From: Annona cherimola
Taxonomy: Eukaryota; Streptophyta; Magnoliopsida; Magnoliales; Annonaceae
Direction of reading: 5' to 3'
Assembly: GCA_030490835.1 (NCBI GenBank)
Contig: CM059972.1
Coordinates: forward strand, 15,167,764-15,231,763
DNA length: 64,000 bases
In this document: positions 50,676 to 63,617 of the stretch, in pieces
Position numbering within the stretch: the first letter of the stretch is position 1
How the letters are laid out: each line of letters opens with the position of its first letter
Notes under the pieces: generated by a model
Told to the model about the DNA's origin: nothing
The model's database searches: none
The model's input: the letters and a program-made list of their open reading frames with translations, nothing else
Position numbers and translations under genes: made by a program

Positions 50676-53600
50676 CTACTCACCTATCGATTGCTGTCCT
50701 TGTGTATGGCTAGAATTCTTCCCGCTGACCACGGACAGTTGTTTCAGATTGCTTAGACAATTCTGTGCATGCCTCTTTGTATTACCATTCCCATGTCTAA
50801 ATGCTTCTACTAAGGCCCTCACAAGGCCCTGTTCCGCTGAATATAGTTGCGCATGGCTTTCTACTCTCAAAAATCTCTCCACTATCCATATTGCTCTCTC
50901 CTGTAACAATCCTGGTCTAGCCTTGGTGAATAAAGTAGTTACACTGCCAACAACTCCATGCCGATCCAGCTCGTCGACAGCACGTTTTAGATTGTGGGTA
51001 TCGGCAACTAGGGTGGACAGTGCTTCCAGAGCTGCTATTTGAACATCTTGACTTTCATCGTTTAGAAGTTCTACAAGTGGCTTGATAGCATTCCCCTTGA
51101 GCAGGCAGAACGGGCTACCCTCGTCACAGGATGTGGCATGAATCGGACACGTCTCAGGTACCATTGGAGCCCTTATGCATAAGAACATCAGCGATGCACA
51201 GAAACCTCTTGGGCGTTGGGGCTCTGAGTATCTGGTACTAGCCAATGCCCTTGCAGACTCTGACAAGTACTTTAACCCAAGGGCAGCCCGCTGTTTCACT
51301 CTTGGTTTTGATGAGAGCCTTAGTTGATCTAGGAAAACATTAATGAGAGGTTGTTCTTTGACAGTTCCAAGTACCAATGGATCTGGAACCCGGGAAAATT
51401 TCAATAATAGGCCAAGAAGCCCTTCAACCATGCTGGGTGAGGCCCTTGTATGCTGTGCAGCAGAGGTTCCTGGCTGCTCTTTGAGAGAAGTGACCAGAAA
51501 ATGCACAAGATTAGTTCCCAAAACTGTCTTCACCTCATCGTCAGACATGGGAAGGTTGGCAAGTATGCATGCAGCTTCAGATCTCTCAATTGACTTGCAC
51601 TGGGCGTCCAATAGCTTCTCTTTCAGTAACAGTAACTTGTTTGAAGCTCTAAGCTCATCAGCCACATCTGATGCCAACCTTTCTGAAAGTACACATGTAA
51701 GCTTGAAGCTATAGATTCTATGGTCAAGATCTGGATGATCCAAAAATGATGTGATAATCTGAATGCCATTGCCACTTTTCAGATGGGCAGCTGCTGACTC
51801 TGTAGGAGATAGTTGTAAGAACAATTATTTTAGAACTTGTAAATGGAATGCCATTGAACTGTCAACTGACCAGTTCAGTTCAAACTGGTTCAATCATACA
51901 ACTCAACTGATTTGAACTAGTCAAAATATTCTATAACATAAACCTCAATTTCCCTATCGTATCTGCTTTTCAACATATATTTACATACATGCTACAAGGA
52001 AATTTCTGTTCCTCATGTGATGCAAAGGTAATACTCAGAACAACAGGAGGGTAAGATATTTGGAAGAAATGATGCTCAGACCCCATAGGTTTGGATGTCT
52101 TTCCACTTTCCATCACATGACAATAGCCCATCTTACTTTGGAATTGTGTAAGAATCAACTGGGTTCAATATTATTTCAAAGGGAATAATTCAATGAGCCA
52201 ACAATAAGGAAAGCTCAGGCAACGATAACAACCAGCTGTGCCCAAAATTTAAAGAAACACAGCAAAGGTTGACATCATTGCTTTGGCCACTGGGCACATT
52301 AAATGTTCATTAGCATTCGACTGCAAGGGAAGATGAAGCAGTACACTTGAAAACCAAGCTCTCAAAAATTTTCTGTATTAGAAGCAATAGGTAATCAAAA
52401 TAAGTGGTAATCACCAATGCTGCAGGAAAACATGCTTGGACTATTCAAAAGATTAATGGGGAGAGGCAAACTAGGATTAAAAAAATTAGCTGCTCTTGGA
52501 AAACAGGACTGATTTTGAAGGGAAAAGCATAACCATATGCTGATTGTACCATTAGGCAATTCATTAACAGTAACTAAGAGCTGGTTCAACCATTACGCAT
52601 TTCATTAACAATAACTGAAAATGGCAATTGGCTGAATTACCCAGTGGTGTAGACCAAATTTGACGTAGGTTGAGGATTCCAGGATGTTCACATTTCAAAT
52701 AATCAGTCACATGAATCAGAATAATTAAAAGTGTACCTGATGCCTGGGGAGAAGATAAAACTCCATAAATAATCTGCAGAATTGACACTTCACTCTTTGG
52801 GGATGCATTTGATAAAAGACCGAGAATCCTGTGGATAGTCAATTCTGACTGCATCGAATGCCCTTCCTTGTCTATATGTGCCAATTCCCAGTTCCCCACC
52901 TTTGAGACTAGGTTTGCCATAGTTGAAGCAGCCAATTCTTTTTGCTCTAACATGTCCCCTTGTTCTTCTTTGAAAAGAATCTTTCCAAGTTCGACAAACA
53001 AACCAGAATCAACAAGTATAGAAGCATTGTCATCCAAACTTGATAGATTGTACAATGCTCGCAAGCTTGCTGTCCTTCCATCCAGCACATTAGAAAGCAT
53101 ACCAACAAGTATTTTAGTACAATGTTGCGCAATCTGTTCCTTTCCATTGTTTGTCAATGTCATAGTTCCTATCAAAGATGCCATCTCTATTTTAACATTG
53201 TCAGGACCTGCATTCATGGATGAAGACAACCAATTAAAAAGTGTAATTTCCAATACCCTTAAGCATATCATTTGCATGAAGAAACAGATGTTATTATCAA
53301 TGCATGTGATACTCTAGAAACAAAATTCTCTCAAATGCTGAAACAACAGGAATTCTGCTTTACGTGCTATAGCAGATGTGTTTCTCCTAGAAGAAGGGCC
53401 ACACAAATATTCTTATATTCTGAATTGTAAACAAACCATGCTTCGGGGGGACATGGAATGGTTGATGAAGAGCATATAGATAGGATGAGCATAGAAAATA
53501 TGAGAATGTTAATCAGTGGCAAGGACAATAAGGTGAAAAAAGATAGAATTCGAATCAAACACACCTAAGAAATTGTGATGGTAGAATCAATAATTTGTAA

Positions 53601-56071
53601 GATGAGGAGGAATATACTTGGATCATTTGACCACATGTAACAGAGACTAAGAACCGTCTGCACTACATATGAGTGAATTGGTTTAACTCAAAAGGGACGA
53701 GAAAAAAGAGAAGGCGTAACAATAAAAGGTAAAGTTGCTGCAAACGAAAAACCTGAAAGCCTAAGGGCCTGTTCAGCTACTTCCAATTTGGATTTCCATC
53801 CTGGAAAATTTTGAATTTTCTCCTTTCCTCATACAAACTGTCATTTCTCAATGCATAGCAATCCTAATTTTCCTCAAGATTATCTATATATTTTTCTCTC
53901 AATATATTGCCTCAAGATTATCTATATTTTTTTCTCTTAATATATGATTTGACATATATCAACTACAGCAATCCTACTTTTCCAAATTCCCTTTACTTTT
54001 CAATTCCAATTTCCACCAACCGAACAGGCACTAAGATCAAGACTGTTGCATAGTACATGAAAAAAAGAAGAACGGTGAAGTATGATTAATGTAGACAGGC
54101 CCAATTGCTAGATCATTACAGTCCATGACAAAGATAAATGTAGACAGGCCCAAATGCTTGGTAAAACAATCATCATCATCATCAACATTGCAGCATGATT
54201 AATGTAGTCAGGCTAGTCCATGACAAAGATTAATGTAGACCAGGCCCAAATGCTTGGTAAAACAATCATCATCATCATCAACATTGCAGCATGATTAATG
54301 TAGTCAGGCTAGTCCATGACGAAGATTAATGTAGACCAGGCCCAATTGCTTGGTAAAACAATCATCATCATCATTTCCAACAGTGCGGCATGATCAATGT
54401 AGACAGACCCAATTGCTAGATTGAATCATGATCATCATCGCATCAACAGTGCATCATCATCATCAACAGTGCAGCATGGTCAATGTAGACAGGCCCAATT
54501 AAAAAATGAAACAGATTATCCATTTCCCTAAAATCCGTTAAACTACCATAACCCCTGCACCCATTTTTCTTGACCTCCATTGCTCTACCATTGAAGTACT
54601 TGTCTACAGCCCTTCTTCCCATACCTGACATTCCTTTGCCACATACTGTATACAGCCATTTCCAATATCTTTCATGGTTTTCCTTCACACTTCATCTTCA
54701 GCAAGCATTGCCATGTAAACCTGAGTTTCATTGCATCCATTAATTTCACACAGTTCCAGATGAAAGTCCCACACTACTGGTGACATCAAACAATGGTTAA
54801 TAGAGACTTCTTTGTATTTATAAAATAAGCGCAAACACCATTGCCCACTTTGCACAATTATTACAAAAATCTGTAGTGTCTTCTACTGGATACCTCAGAA
54901 ACTCTGCCAACTTTGCAACAGAAACTGTTCTACAACTTGCAGTGTCACTTCCTGGGAAACACTGAAATTTTAAATTTCCAAACAACAATTATTTTTCTTT
55001 CCTGAATCCTGACATCAACCTCCATGCCTAAAGGAAACACTTCAGGTTCAACAAAATATAAGCATAATTGCTAGCAGGAAAAACCACGACTGTTTGGTAA
55101 GGCCCTTTTTAAAACCTTCCCCAGCAGCAGAAATTATGTTTTCTCATAAACAAATCTAATCAATCATCAAAAAAAGAATACTAGTCATTCCCGACATTGA
55201 CCTGCCCTTCAAGGTATAGGCTTCATGTCTGAAATGCTAGACAGAAACAAAATTGCTATCAGGCAATCAAGACTACATTTGCTAAGTGCCTTTTCTAAAA
55301 ATTTTAACAGCAAAAATAGCTATATTGCTTGAAAAGTGAAAAGAAAATTTCAACTGTTAGGAAAAACACCTGACGGCCAGCTTCCCATTGTTAGGAAAAA
55401 CAACTACTATAGAAATGGATCAGGGAAAATTATAAACAGAAAAAATTATAAAAAAAATAATGAAATTTTAATATCGAAGTCAAATATATATATATAGAAA
55501 AAAGCCTACATTGTGAAACTTTCAAGTAATGACAACATAACAGATTATTCTGCAAAAGTTCTATTTTATTCTTTGTGACATTTTGAAACAGGCCTGCATG
55601 AAGATTCAGATCAAGTTGAACATAACATTTCTGATAGGGTTGTATATCCAGTCGTTTGCGAATGTTGAATCTCTGTTAGTAATTGTGTCGTGGTTGATCA
55701 ATTTGGGTTGTTATACTAGAGATGTGTGTTTCTCTACTTTGACCTGGATTAGTGATGTGTCTATAATAGGTTGTCAGTCACTTTTTGTATATATAGCTTT
55801 GATGCAATGGAATTGGCAATCTTTTCAGTTAAAAACCTTTTGTGGGTTTAGGAGAGCTCGGTGACTAAAACAGCTAAATCTAGGAACTGGTTCCAATTGC
55901 ATTGGTCCCCAACAATTTCCTTCTATAAAACATATATTCATAGGAAAATATTAGTCTTATATGTAAGGAGGGTGCTTGCTTTTACATCTATTTCCCTCAG
56001 AGAGTGAGTTTGGTGGGGGTGGGTGAAGGAATGGATGGCACGACAGGGGATGAGTGAGTGAGTGAGTGAGT

Positions 56072-56113
<42 letters not shown>

Positions 56114-59100
56114 GCCAGATGCAGAAATACCTTCAGAAAGGCGAGTAAGTAGAGGTTCAAATCTTCCGGCTGCTGCCAAATGTGGAATGTTTTCCTCTAC
56201 CTTTTCAACTTTCCTTAAGATCTCTTCTGCTAGTTTAGATAAAGTAGGATGTTCTAAGTTCCCAGCCATGATTGAGAGAAGAACCAAAGCACCTTTTTGT
56301 GATGATATAGTTGTGCAGTAACTTTCATCACCTGAGAATTCAAGCAATAACTTCACAGAATATTCTCTCTCCTTCTCCGAACTTGCAGTTAGACTATGTA
56401 TGGCTAACCTAGTCACACCACTTTCTAGCATCATTTGCTGAAAAAAATATACCAAAAAAAAGATCATACTTAGTAATATGAGTAACTTTCAGTTCCAAGT
56501 ACCTAGGACTTAAGTTAGACAAATACAAAGAGAAAATAACATATTACAAAATTCTTCATGCTACATGGATACTTGATATTGACATCTAAAAGATATAATC
56601 AACATTGTTGTCAAGTGAGTAGCACAAAGCATCAATGAAGCAACAACCAACTGATCGAGGTGTGACGTATGGAAGCATCTATCTCAAATATAGCGTGAAC
56701 AGCTATGAGGTAGATTCGAGAAGCCACAATTCAAAGTGTAAGCAGCATCCAGTTAGAAGAATTGTGCGACTAAAATCTGTTGAGGTATTAAAGAAATGAT
56801 ACTTAACTCATTTTTATTCATTTTTAGCAGTGACATTCACTTAGTGTTATGATGGGAACAACGTGACATGCTTCTTCAATGCAGTACAACAGAAGGAGAT
56901 GATGAAACAATGCTTTCTTTCTTCAAATCTAATAAGCTCTGAGAATAGTAATGCCAAGAAAAGGTATTATGCTTCAAAAACATTCCAGGTTGGTTGCGGC
57001 CAACTGCTTAGTGACCTACGCAAACTCTTCACAAGCAGATACATGTGCCTAGTGACATGTGCGATGAAGTGGGATTGTTGCTAGGCCACTCTGGGCACAT
57101 GAACTCACTGTTAAAGTATTGTCCCTTGCCCTGACATTTAGTTTTCTTGTGTCTGCAACTGCTAGCACTAAAATCCAAGATTAATGTTTTTTTTGGTTTT
57201 ATAAACTACATCTCTCACCATCAACAAGATCAATTCTATCTTTGTTCCCGAAAGGAATAGAAACTAAAAATATAACAACAAATTATCCTACTTCAGAGTC
57301 AGTTTTTCCTGAACATTTTCACTTAAGTTAGATAAAAACATATGCAATTATCATTGCCACTAATACCTTGTGAGTCAATAATTAACACTATATCTCATTA
57401 TTAAATGTATAATTTGCCCCATTGTTTGAAGATTGTTCTCATGTTTTCTCAAGTTTTGCCATGTTTTCGTTGAAATTCCATCTTAGCTTGATTTTTAAAT
57501 GACATACATGAATTTGCATGCAATAGGTACAAAACACATAAAACACATCAAGTCTGGAGCACAGAGCAACTTGAAGAGCAGGTTTTCAACAAAACACACT
57601 CCCATGCTATGAAATTGAAGGGCACACACCCATGGGCGTGTCAAATCCGCAAACATCCACAAAAATTCAACAATGGAGCAGTGTCAGAAATCCACATGCC
57701 CATGGACATGTGAAATTCTGGACAACATGCCCATGCACGTGTCCAATGCAGAAGCCATGAGCACATTACAGTTTTCGCAGTTCATTTGCTCCATTTTATA
57801 CAATCTACCTATTCCTAAGTCGAGTCACTTATAAAAGGTGGTACCCTAACCCTAAGAGAGCATTGAATGCTAGGAATTGAAGTCTGTGGAGAGAGGAAAA
57901 GAGCTGCCAAGAAAGAGCATAAGGAAAGGAGGAGATCAAGCTTCTAGTTCTTATTAGTTTAATTCCCATTTTGAGATAAACTTTTATAAAGTACTTATGT
58001 AAGTTTTTATTTGAATATTGTTATGGAGATCATTGACATTATGTGTGGTTAGATTTCTTATTCTAGGGTTTGATATGTAGCCATTTTTCGAATAATCCAT
58101 GACTATACTTTGATTTGTTTAATGATTAAGGATATGATTGCTTTAATTTAATGTCTTGTGATTTAATTGTATTGCTTAGTGATGTAGTACCACTTACGCG
58201 TAATCTCATATGCTAAGGTGAAGGAATTGAAAAATGGAAGCTGAGGTATAGTAAAATCAAGATATTAAATTTAAACCTAAGTTTCATTGACCTAAAAATA
58301 GGAAAGATCACTTGGAGGATAGAAGGGGTGGGGCATGAGATGTAAGGTGAGGATGAATTGATACTAGACAATCAGATAGTAGAGAATAGTTTGCAATAGA
58401 AGTCAGTAGTTGTTAGACGAACTGAAAGAGCAATGAACTCCCTTTGATTTTGCTCTGGAATATGAGATTGAGACCAAATAGCAGACCCATAAGATAAAGA
58501 TGCAGGCAATGTCTTCTAGAAATTACAGTAAGCAGAAAACAAAAGCTCCAGACAAAAATACTAAATAAACCCACATAATAGAACTTAAAGCTCCAGACAA
58601 AAATACTAAATAAAACCACATAATAGAACTTCTCTACCTTACTATCGTCGTCCTTTGCCATACTTTGCAGCACCATAAGAGCTTTGCTCCTCACATGGGA
58701 CCCAGTACTCTTCGAATAGTTCTTCAGTAGTTGCATGACAAGATGGACAATACCAGCATTCCTAATCTTGTACCTGCTGGAGGGATGCTCTTCCGAAATC
58801 TTAAATAGTCTATCCAAAACCTGTTCAACAGATTCCACTGACGAAGAAGGATCCTTGCTGCCAAGACTCTGCAGGGAGGATTTGATCTGAATATCGATAT
58901 TACGATTCAGCCACTCTTCAATTGCCCCAGCAAGGTTGATGTTCGGCTTTAGCTCCAAGGATTTGAGGACCTGCCCGGTGACAGGGCACGTGGGATCACG
59001 AGCATCCTCAATGCACCGATCAAACCAATATTGGATGGCCATCCGCTCGTATGTCTGCGAAGACTCAAGCACGACAGGATCCTTCATCACCTCTTTCGTC

Positions 59101-59953
59101 AGCGGGCAGAGGAAGTTCTTGTATGGTGGGACGAGAGCCTCATCGTCAAGATCAAGGTCTAGGGCTAGAGAGGCCATACGAGGTTCGACCGCCCAGCTCT
59201 CGAAGATCCGCTCGAGGAAGTTAAAAATGCGACGGTCCGAAACAGAGCCGAAGCGGTTGAGGTCGTCTTTGAGGAGGCGGATCTGCTCAGCTAGCTCGGC
59301 CTGGTTGTCGGACTGTAGGCCGAGCGCGCGGGCGAGGTCCATGATGATTGCGCTCTCGACTACTTTGCTCGTCCCACGAATCTGCTCTTCCTTCCGAAAA
59401 GTGCAGAACAGCCTCTCCTCGTTCTCCGTCACCTAAAAGATTCGAAAGTTACGCCCAAACTCCGAAAATAGGCAATCATTTATATGCAGAGATGAATTAG
59501 ATTGGGAATTACTTTGAATTGAGCATGCTGCATGTCGTGAGCAAGGTCTGCGGTCTTCTTGTGGAGGTCGGGGTTGGAAAGGAGGGCGGACTCGAGGAGA
59601 GCGAGCCAAGCGGCAATGGCTGCCGAGCGCTCCTGCAAAGTCGCGCACAGGGTCTGGCAGTGCATGAGGACGAAGATCCTGCTGCGGCTTTTGTAGGTTG
59701 AGAGTGCGTCAGCGGCCTGCTTCAGCTCTCCGTCCATGCCCTTGAACGCCGTGTGGAAGGAGGGAGTGGCGGTTTCCGGCGAGGAGGATCGGACGCATTG
59801 GTTGAGGATAAGGTGAAGGCGCTTGGCATAGGAGGCGAAACTGCGGGGCGGTTCCCACTGGTAGTCGTCGCCGGACGGGGAGAGGATGCTGGAGAGGGAC
59901 CGGTTAATGGAGTCGACGACGGCCGGAGAAGGGTTTCTAGTAGAGTGCGTCAT
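50676..59953 (-). CDS. U-box / armadillo-repeat E3 ubiquitin ligase (PUB42-44-like), 5 exons
   Basis: Exons (minus strand): 59953-59513, 59432-58638, 56437-56131, 53207-52737, 51799-50676. They total 3138 nt, giving 1045 aa plus TAG, with GT...AG introns of 80, 2200, 2923 and 937 bp and consistent phases. Plant U-box (PUB) proteins are E3 ligases: the U-box recruits the E2 and armadillo (ARM) repeats bind substrate or membrane partners. Residues 1-250 are a helical N-terminal domain. The U-box spans about 250-322, with FLCPLTKEVMKDPV, SQTYER, CPVTGQ and a closing IEEW. From about 350 to 1010 helical repeats follow, with ARM-like segments such as NAIKPLVELLNDESQDVQIAALEALSTLV. Length and order match the large PUB42-44 (SAUL1-related) group as I recall it, so the subgroup is tentative while the E3 class is secure. 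Exon 5 alone encodes residues 672-1045. No internal stop or frameshift is seen. Confidence 0.92.
53765..54031. mobile_element. Tourist-type MITE in intron 3 of the U-box gene
   Basis: Termini GGGCCTGTTCAGC and CGAACAGGCAC are flanked by TAA (53762-53764 and 54032-54034). The 267-bp element lies deep inside the 2.9-kb intron, far from splice sites. Confidence 0.8.
54085..54500. repeat. Intronic minisatellite (about 105-bp unit) in U-box intron 3
   Basis: Blocks AATGTAGACAGGCCCAA, GCTTGGTAAAACAATCATC, (ATC)n, AACATTGCAGCATGATTAATG and GTCCATGACAAAGAT repeat about four times, with first and last units more diverged. Each unit embeds an (ATC)n microsatellite. It lies about 3.2 to 3.6 kb downstream of the start of exon 2's intron chain and away from the splice sites. 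Confidence 0.75.
56050..56111. repeat. (GAGT)n(GA)n microsatellite just inside U-box intron 3
   Basis: On the sense strand it reads (CT)n then (CTCA)n and begins about 20 nt after the exon 3 donor site (56130/56129). On the plus strand it is GATGAGTGAGTGAG... followed by about 35 bp of GA. Confidence 0.85.
57400..58300. mobile_element. LTR-like fragment in U-box intron 2
   Basis: The segment carries several CCCATG..CGTGTC / ATGCCCATGCACGTGTCC motifs, then a TATA box (TTATAAAAGG, 57829-57838), then a GTACCCTAACCCTAAGAGAG leader and an R/U5-like AT-rich part. This is the texture of plant Gypsy-type LTRs read on the plus strand, opposite to the host gene. No internal gag-pol, primer-binding site or target duplication was identified, so a solo LTR is likely but unproven. 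Confidence 0.5.
58544..58632. repeat. 40-bp tandem duplication at the start of U-box intron 2
   Basis: GCTCCAGACAAAAATACTAA...CCACATAATAGAACTT occurs twice in a row with one mismatch, ending a few bases inside the intron next to the exon 2 donor (58638/58637). Confidence 0.8.
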
Positions 59954-60214
59954 TTTCCGGCGAGTGGACCTAGCGATGGCTGCATAGGAGGGAGAGGGAG
60001 AGATGGGCAGCCGCAGCTCCTACGGTTCGCGCGAGTTGACTCGTTCGAAGTTCTTGACCATTCGGGCCGCCTGCCAGTGCCGAGATGAGAAGGGGGCAGC
60101 ACGGTATTCGCGCCAATAGATTTGGAGAGCAGACAGTAGAGGCATTGCGTTTGCGTCCTCCCGTTAGCCCAATTTGCAAATGTTATCGGTAGATTTGGAC
60201 CGTTGGATTAAACC

Positions 60215-60222
60215 CTTTTATG
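60215..60222 (-). promoter_or_regulatory. Possible TATA-like box of the U-box gene
   Basis: CATAAAAG on the minus strand lies about 260 nt upstream of the start codon at 59953. A TGGGCT motif (site II-like, minus strand) lies between them near 60165. The box is weak; the gene may use a TATA-less promoter, and the region is comparatively GC-rich. Confidence 0.25.
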
Positions 60223-60727
60223 CCTTAACGCAAGTGCTGAGTTCAGTCCAGGAGAAAGAGGCGGATAATGTGTTAGTCGATCGCCGTTGATCTTCACGAC
60301 TTAGAAGTCTAGAACATGCAAGGGGGAACGTGGCAGAAAAAAAAAAGAAAATAGGAGCATTGTCGTAATTTTACGACGTAAGTATATTTATTTAAAAATA
60401 TTAATATATTTGGTTTTTTGATAAAATTTGTATTATTATATACAAAATTTCAATCTATTCCATTCATTTGCTAGATAACTACTAAAATATATGTAGACAT
60501 AATTTTTCATTATTTGTCAATTTTTAAAAATATTTGTGCACAAAAAATTATTTTTTAATAAGATTTCATTATAATTGGCGAAGTTGAAAAATATATTTTA
60601 TATTAGGAGTTATGTTATATTATTTAAAGTTAATGTAATTAAGGTACTCTCAAAAATAACAATTTCGTTTATTATTTTTGATTTTTTGAAAATTTGTTAA
60701 TATATTTTTATTTTTCGAATATAATAA

Positions 60728-61833
60728 AATCTAACAGTATCTAACAGCATCTAACCGCATCTAATAGCGTCTAATTTTTAAAATTAATAAGTTAATCCTA
60801 ATTTAACACTTGTAATATAATCCTAGGCTTCTTATAAGGTCATTTATATCTTAATTACGGAATTTGAAACTAAGATAATATAATTTAATGAAATCACCTT
60901 AATCTAACAGCATCTAACCGCATCTAATTTTTAAAATTAATAAGTTAATCTTAATTTAATACCTAAAATATGATCATAGGCCCCTTATAAGGTCATTTAT
61001 ATTTTAATTACGGAATTTGAAACCCAGATAATATGATTTAATGAAATCCATCTTAATCTAACAGCGTCTAACAACATCTAACAACATTTAATTTTTGAAA
61101 TTAATAAGTTAATCCTAATTTAACACCTGTATTATGATCCTAGGCCCCTTATAAGGTCATTTATACCTTAATTACAGAATTCGAAACCCAGATAATATAA
61201 TTTAATGAAATCCACTTAATCTAACAGCATCTAATAGCATCTAATTTTTGAAATTAATAAGTTAATTCTAATTTAACACCTGTAATATGATCCTAGGCTC
61301 CTTATAAGGTTATTTATATCTTAATTACAGAATTTGAAACCTAAATAATATGATTTAATGAAATTCATCTTAATCTAACAACGTCTAACAGCATCTAACA
61401 GTATCTAACAACATCTAACAACATCTAGCAGCATCTAACCACATCTAATAGCATCTAACAGCATCTAATTTTTGAAATTAATAAGTTAATCCTAATTTAA
61501 CACCTGTAATATAATCTTAGGCCCCTTATAAGGTCATTTATACCTTAATTATAGAATTTGAAACCCAGATAATATGATTTAATGAAATCTACTTTAATCT
61601 AACAGCATCTAACCGCATCTAACCACATATAATAGCATCTAATTTTTGAAATTAATAAGTTAATCATAATTTAACACATGTATATGGTCCTATGCCCCTT
61701 ATAAGGTCATTTATACCTTAATTACAAAATTTGAAACCCAGATAATATGATTTAGTGAAATCCACTTTAATCTAACAGTGTCTAACAACATCTAACCACA
61801 TGTAACCGCATCTAACAACATCTAATTTTGATA
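60728..61833. repeat. Two-level tandem array: constant 124-bp block plus variable 10-bp units
   Basis: Seven units start with AATCTAACAG at 60728, 60901, 61055, 61218, 61372, 61596 and 61769. Each begins with 3 to 10 copies of a 10-bp motif (ATCTAACAGC and variants) followed by a constant block (TTTTTGAAATTAATAAGTTAATCC ... CCTTATAAGG ... AATGAAATCCACTTTAA). Unit lengths 173, 154, 163, 154, 224 and 173 equal about 124 + 10n for n = 5, 3, 4, 3, 10 and 5. The last unit stops after six 10-mers without a constant block. Confidence 0.9.
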
Positions 61834-63502
61834 TTTTAAAAATATTTTACATAATTTGTGTATTTTGCAAAAGATATATACTTAATAATTCATTTCAGAA
61901 CTACGCAAACCTTTAAATAATTTTAATACTAAATAAATATATAGAGTTATAATTAAAAATATTAACTAATTTAAATTAAATGAAATAGAAATTTACGTAA
62001 ATATATAAAACTGTAATAATTATTATATATATGACACTGTAAAACTAAAATTGTAATAAATTATATATAATTGTAGTTTAGATTTAATATATAAATATAT
62101 GTTACTTTTTGGGATTGGTTAAATAATCAATTTAGTAAATAACTATATTTAATAGAAATTTTATAATAAAATTAATTAAAATGATAAAATATTATTATTA
62201 CAGTTTATATTACAAATTTAACGTATTAATATACTAATTGTGATTTATTGTTAATAGAATTAATTAATTTAAAATAAAAATACAAATTTATTTACTTCGA
62301 GCGAAATCAATGTAAAATTATCAATTTAATAAATATTTACAATGAATAAAAATTTTATAAAAAATCTTCATGTTATAGAATACCTCTAAATAAAGTCCAA
62401 TCAAATTTAAAGTCCAATCAAATTTTTTTGATATAAAACTATAATTTAGATTTAAATAAACTATAATTTATGTATTTTGCAAAAGATATATACATAATAA
62501 TTCATTTGAGTGAAAATTATACTTTTCTATTGAAGCTGTGAATTCCTAGCTAATATAAGGCATTTTTGCAAAGTATTTCATTCAAAAGGGGCTTTTTTGT
62601 AATTTTTGTCTGAAACTTTTCTTATGAAATTCCAAAAAAAGTCAAGAGGTTATTCTGTAACAATTTTTAAAAAAATATCTCCTGCAAATTTTCTATCAAA
62701 ATTTGAGTTTTTCTATAATTTCTTCAAAATAGGTACCTTTTTGCGAAATTATAAATTCATGAGGGTTTTCTGAAAAATTTCCGTCAGGAAGTCAAATTTT
62801 CTACAGTATTTTTTTTCTTTTCCTCCGTTTTCACGTTTCACTATAAACGTTCGGCCATTACGGTAACTGCCCAAACGAACCTGAAATTTTCCTCTAGGCA
62901 CACATCTGGGTTCCTTATTTAATATAGATTCGCCCAATACTTTTCTTTTTGTAAATCTAATGAATCTATAGAATTTGGGAAAAAGTGGACGAATTATAAA
63001 AGCTTAGAATTCTTAATGAATCTTTAACAATAAAACATGAAAATTTTCAAAAATCTAATTGGCGTACCCACAGACAGATTTACCGGAACAAATCTAAAAA
63101 TTAATGTTTGTATTGAAATGGGAAATTTTGAATGAAAATAATCAACGAATTTGGGAGTGATTCAAGCGGCTTTGACTAAAATATGAGAGAAGGCTAGAAA
63201 TGTCGACTCCACTGATCTGATTGTATGTACTTTTATATTTGCAAAATTACACATCCGATCTGATTGCATTAAATTTAAACAAAAGATAACTACCATAAAT
63301 GTATGTGACTTGTTGCAATGGTGTGATGTGCTGCAGCCGAATATTTATCAACCTTATGCTGTCGTTGAACATAAATGGCGCGTCACATTTAGAGCAGATA
63401 AGCTACCGTTTACACCGGGTTTAATGTGTTACAGTTGTTGTACAGTGCATTGGTGAAGTTCTGTCTTCACAAACAAGAGATCTTCTCTTTCATCTTCCTT
63501 GT
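61834..63502. other. AT-rich intergenic DNA, nothing recognised
   Basis: A very AT-rich stretch with no open frame of note. From 62520 to 63430 the sequence is less AT-rich and looks unique, with runs such as GTTCGGCCATTACGGTAACTGCC, but no domain, RNA gene or repeat was recognised. Confidence 0.4.
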
Positions 63503-63578
63503 GACAGAAGTTCCTCTCACGTCGTCTGTGTCCTCCCTGCGACAGAAGTTCCTCTCACGTTGTCTGTGTCCTCCCTGC
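63503..63578. repeat. 38-bp perfect-but-one tandem duplication
   Basis: GACAGAAGTTCCTCTCACGT followed by CGTCTGTGTCCTCCCTGC-type sequence (63503-63540) is repeated at 63541-63578 with a single C/T difference. Confidence 0.85.
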
Positions 63579-63617
63579 GACAAATCGCAAGTTTACATCC
63601 TCCGCATGATCGCGTAC

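Noticed and set aside
55997..56130. Extension of U-box exon 3 frame into a Ser-Leu repeat
   Set aside because: This is intron read-through into the CT/CTCA microsatellite; the GT donor at 56130-56129 gives the correct phase with exon 4.
58936..60088. Long plus-strand frames opposite U-box exons 1 and 2
   Set aside because: They are antisense to a well-supported E3 ligase frame and show no domain of their own.
60728..61833. Regular direct repeats that could be mistaken for a CRISPR array
   Set aside because: The DNA is plant nuclear; the repeats are contiguous 10-mers plus a conserved 124-bp block with no unique spacers and no cas genes.
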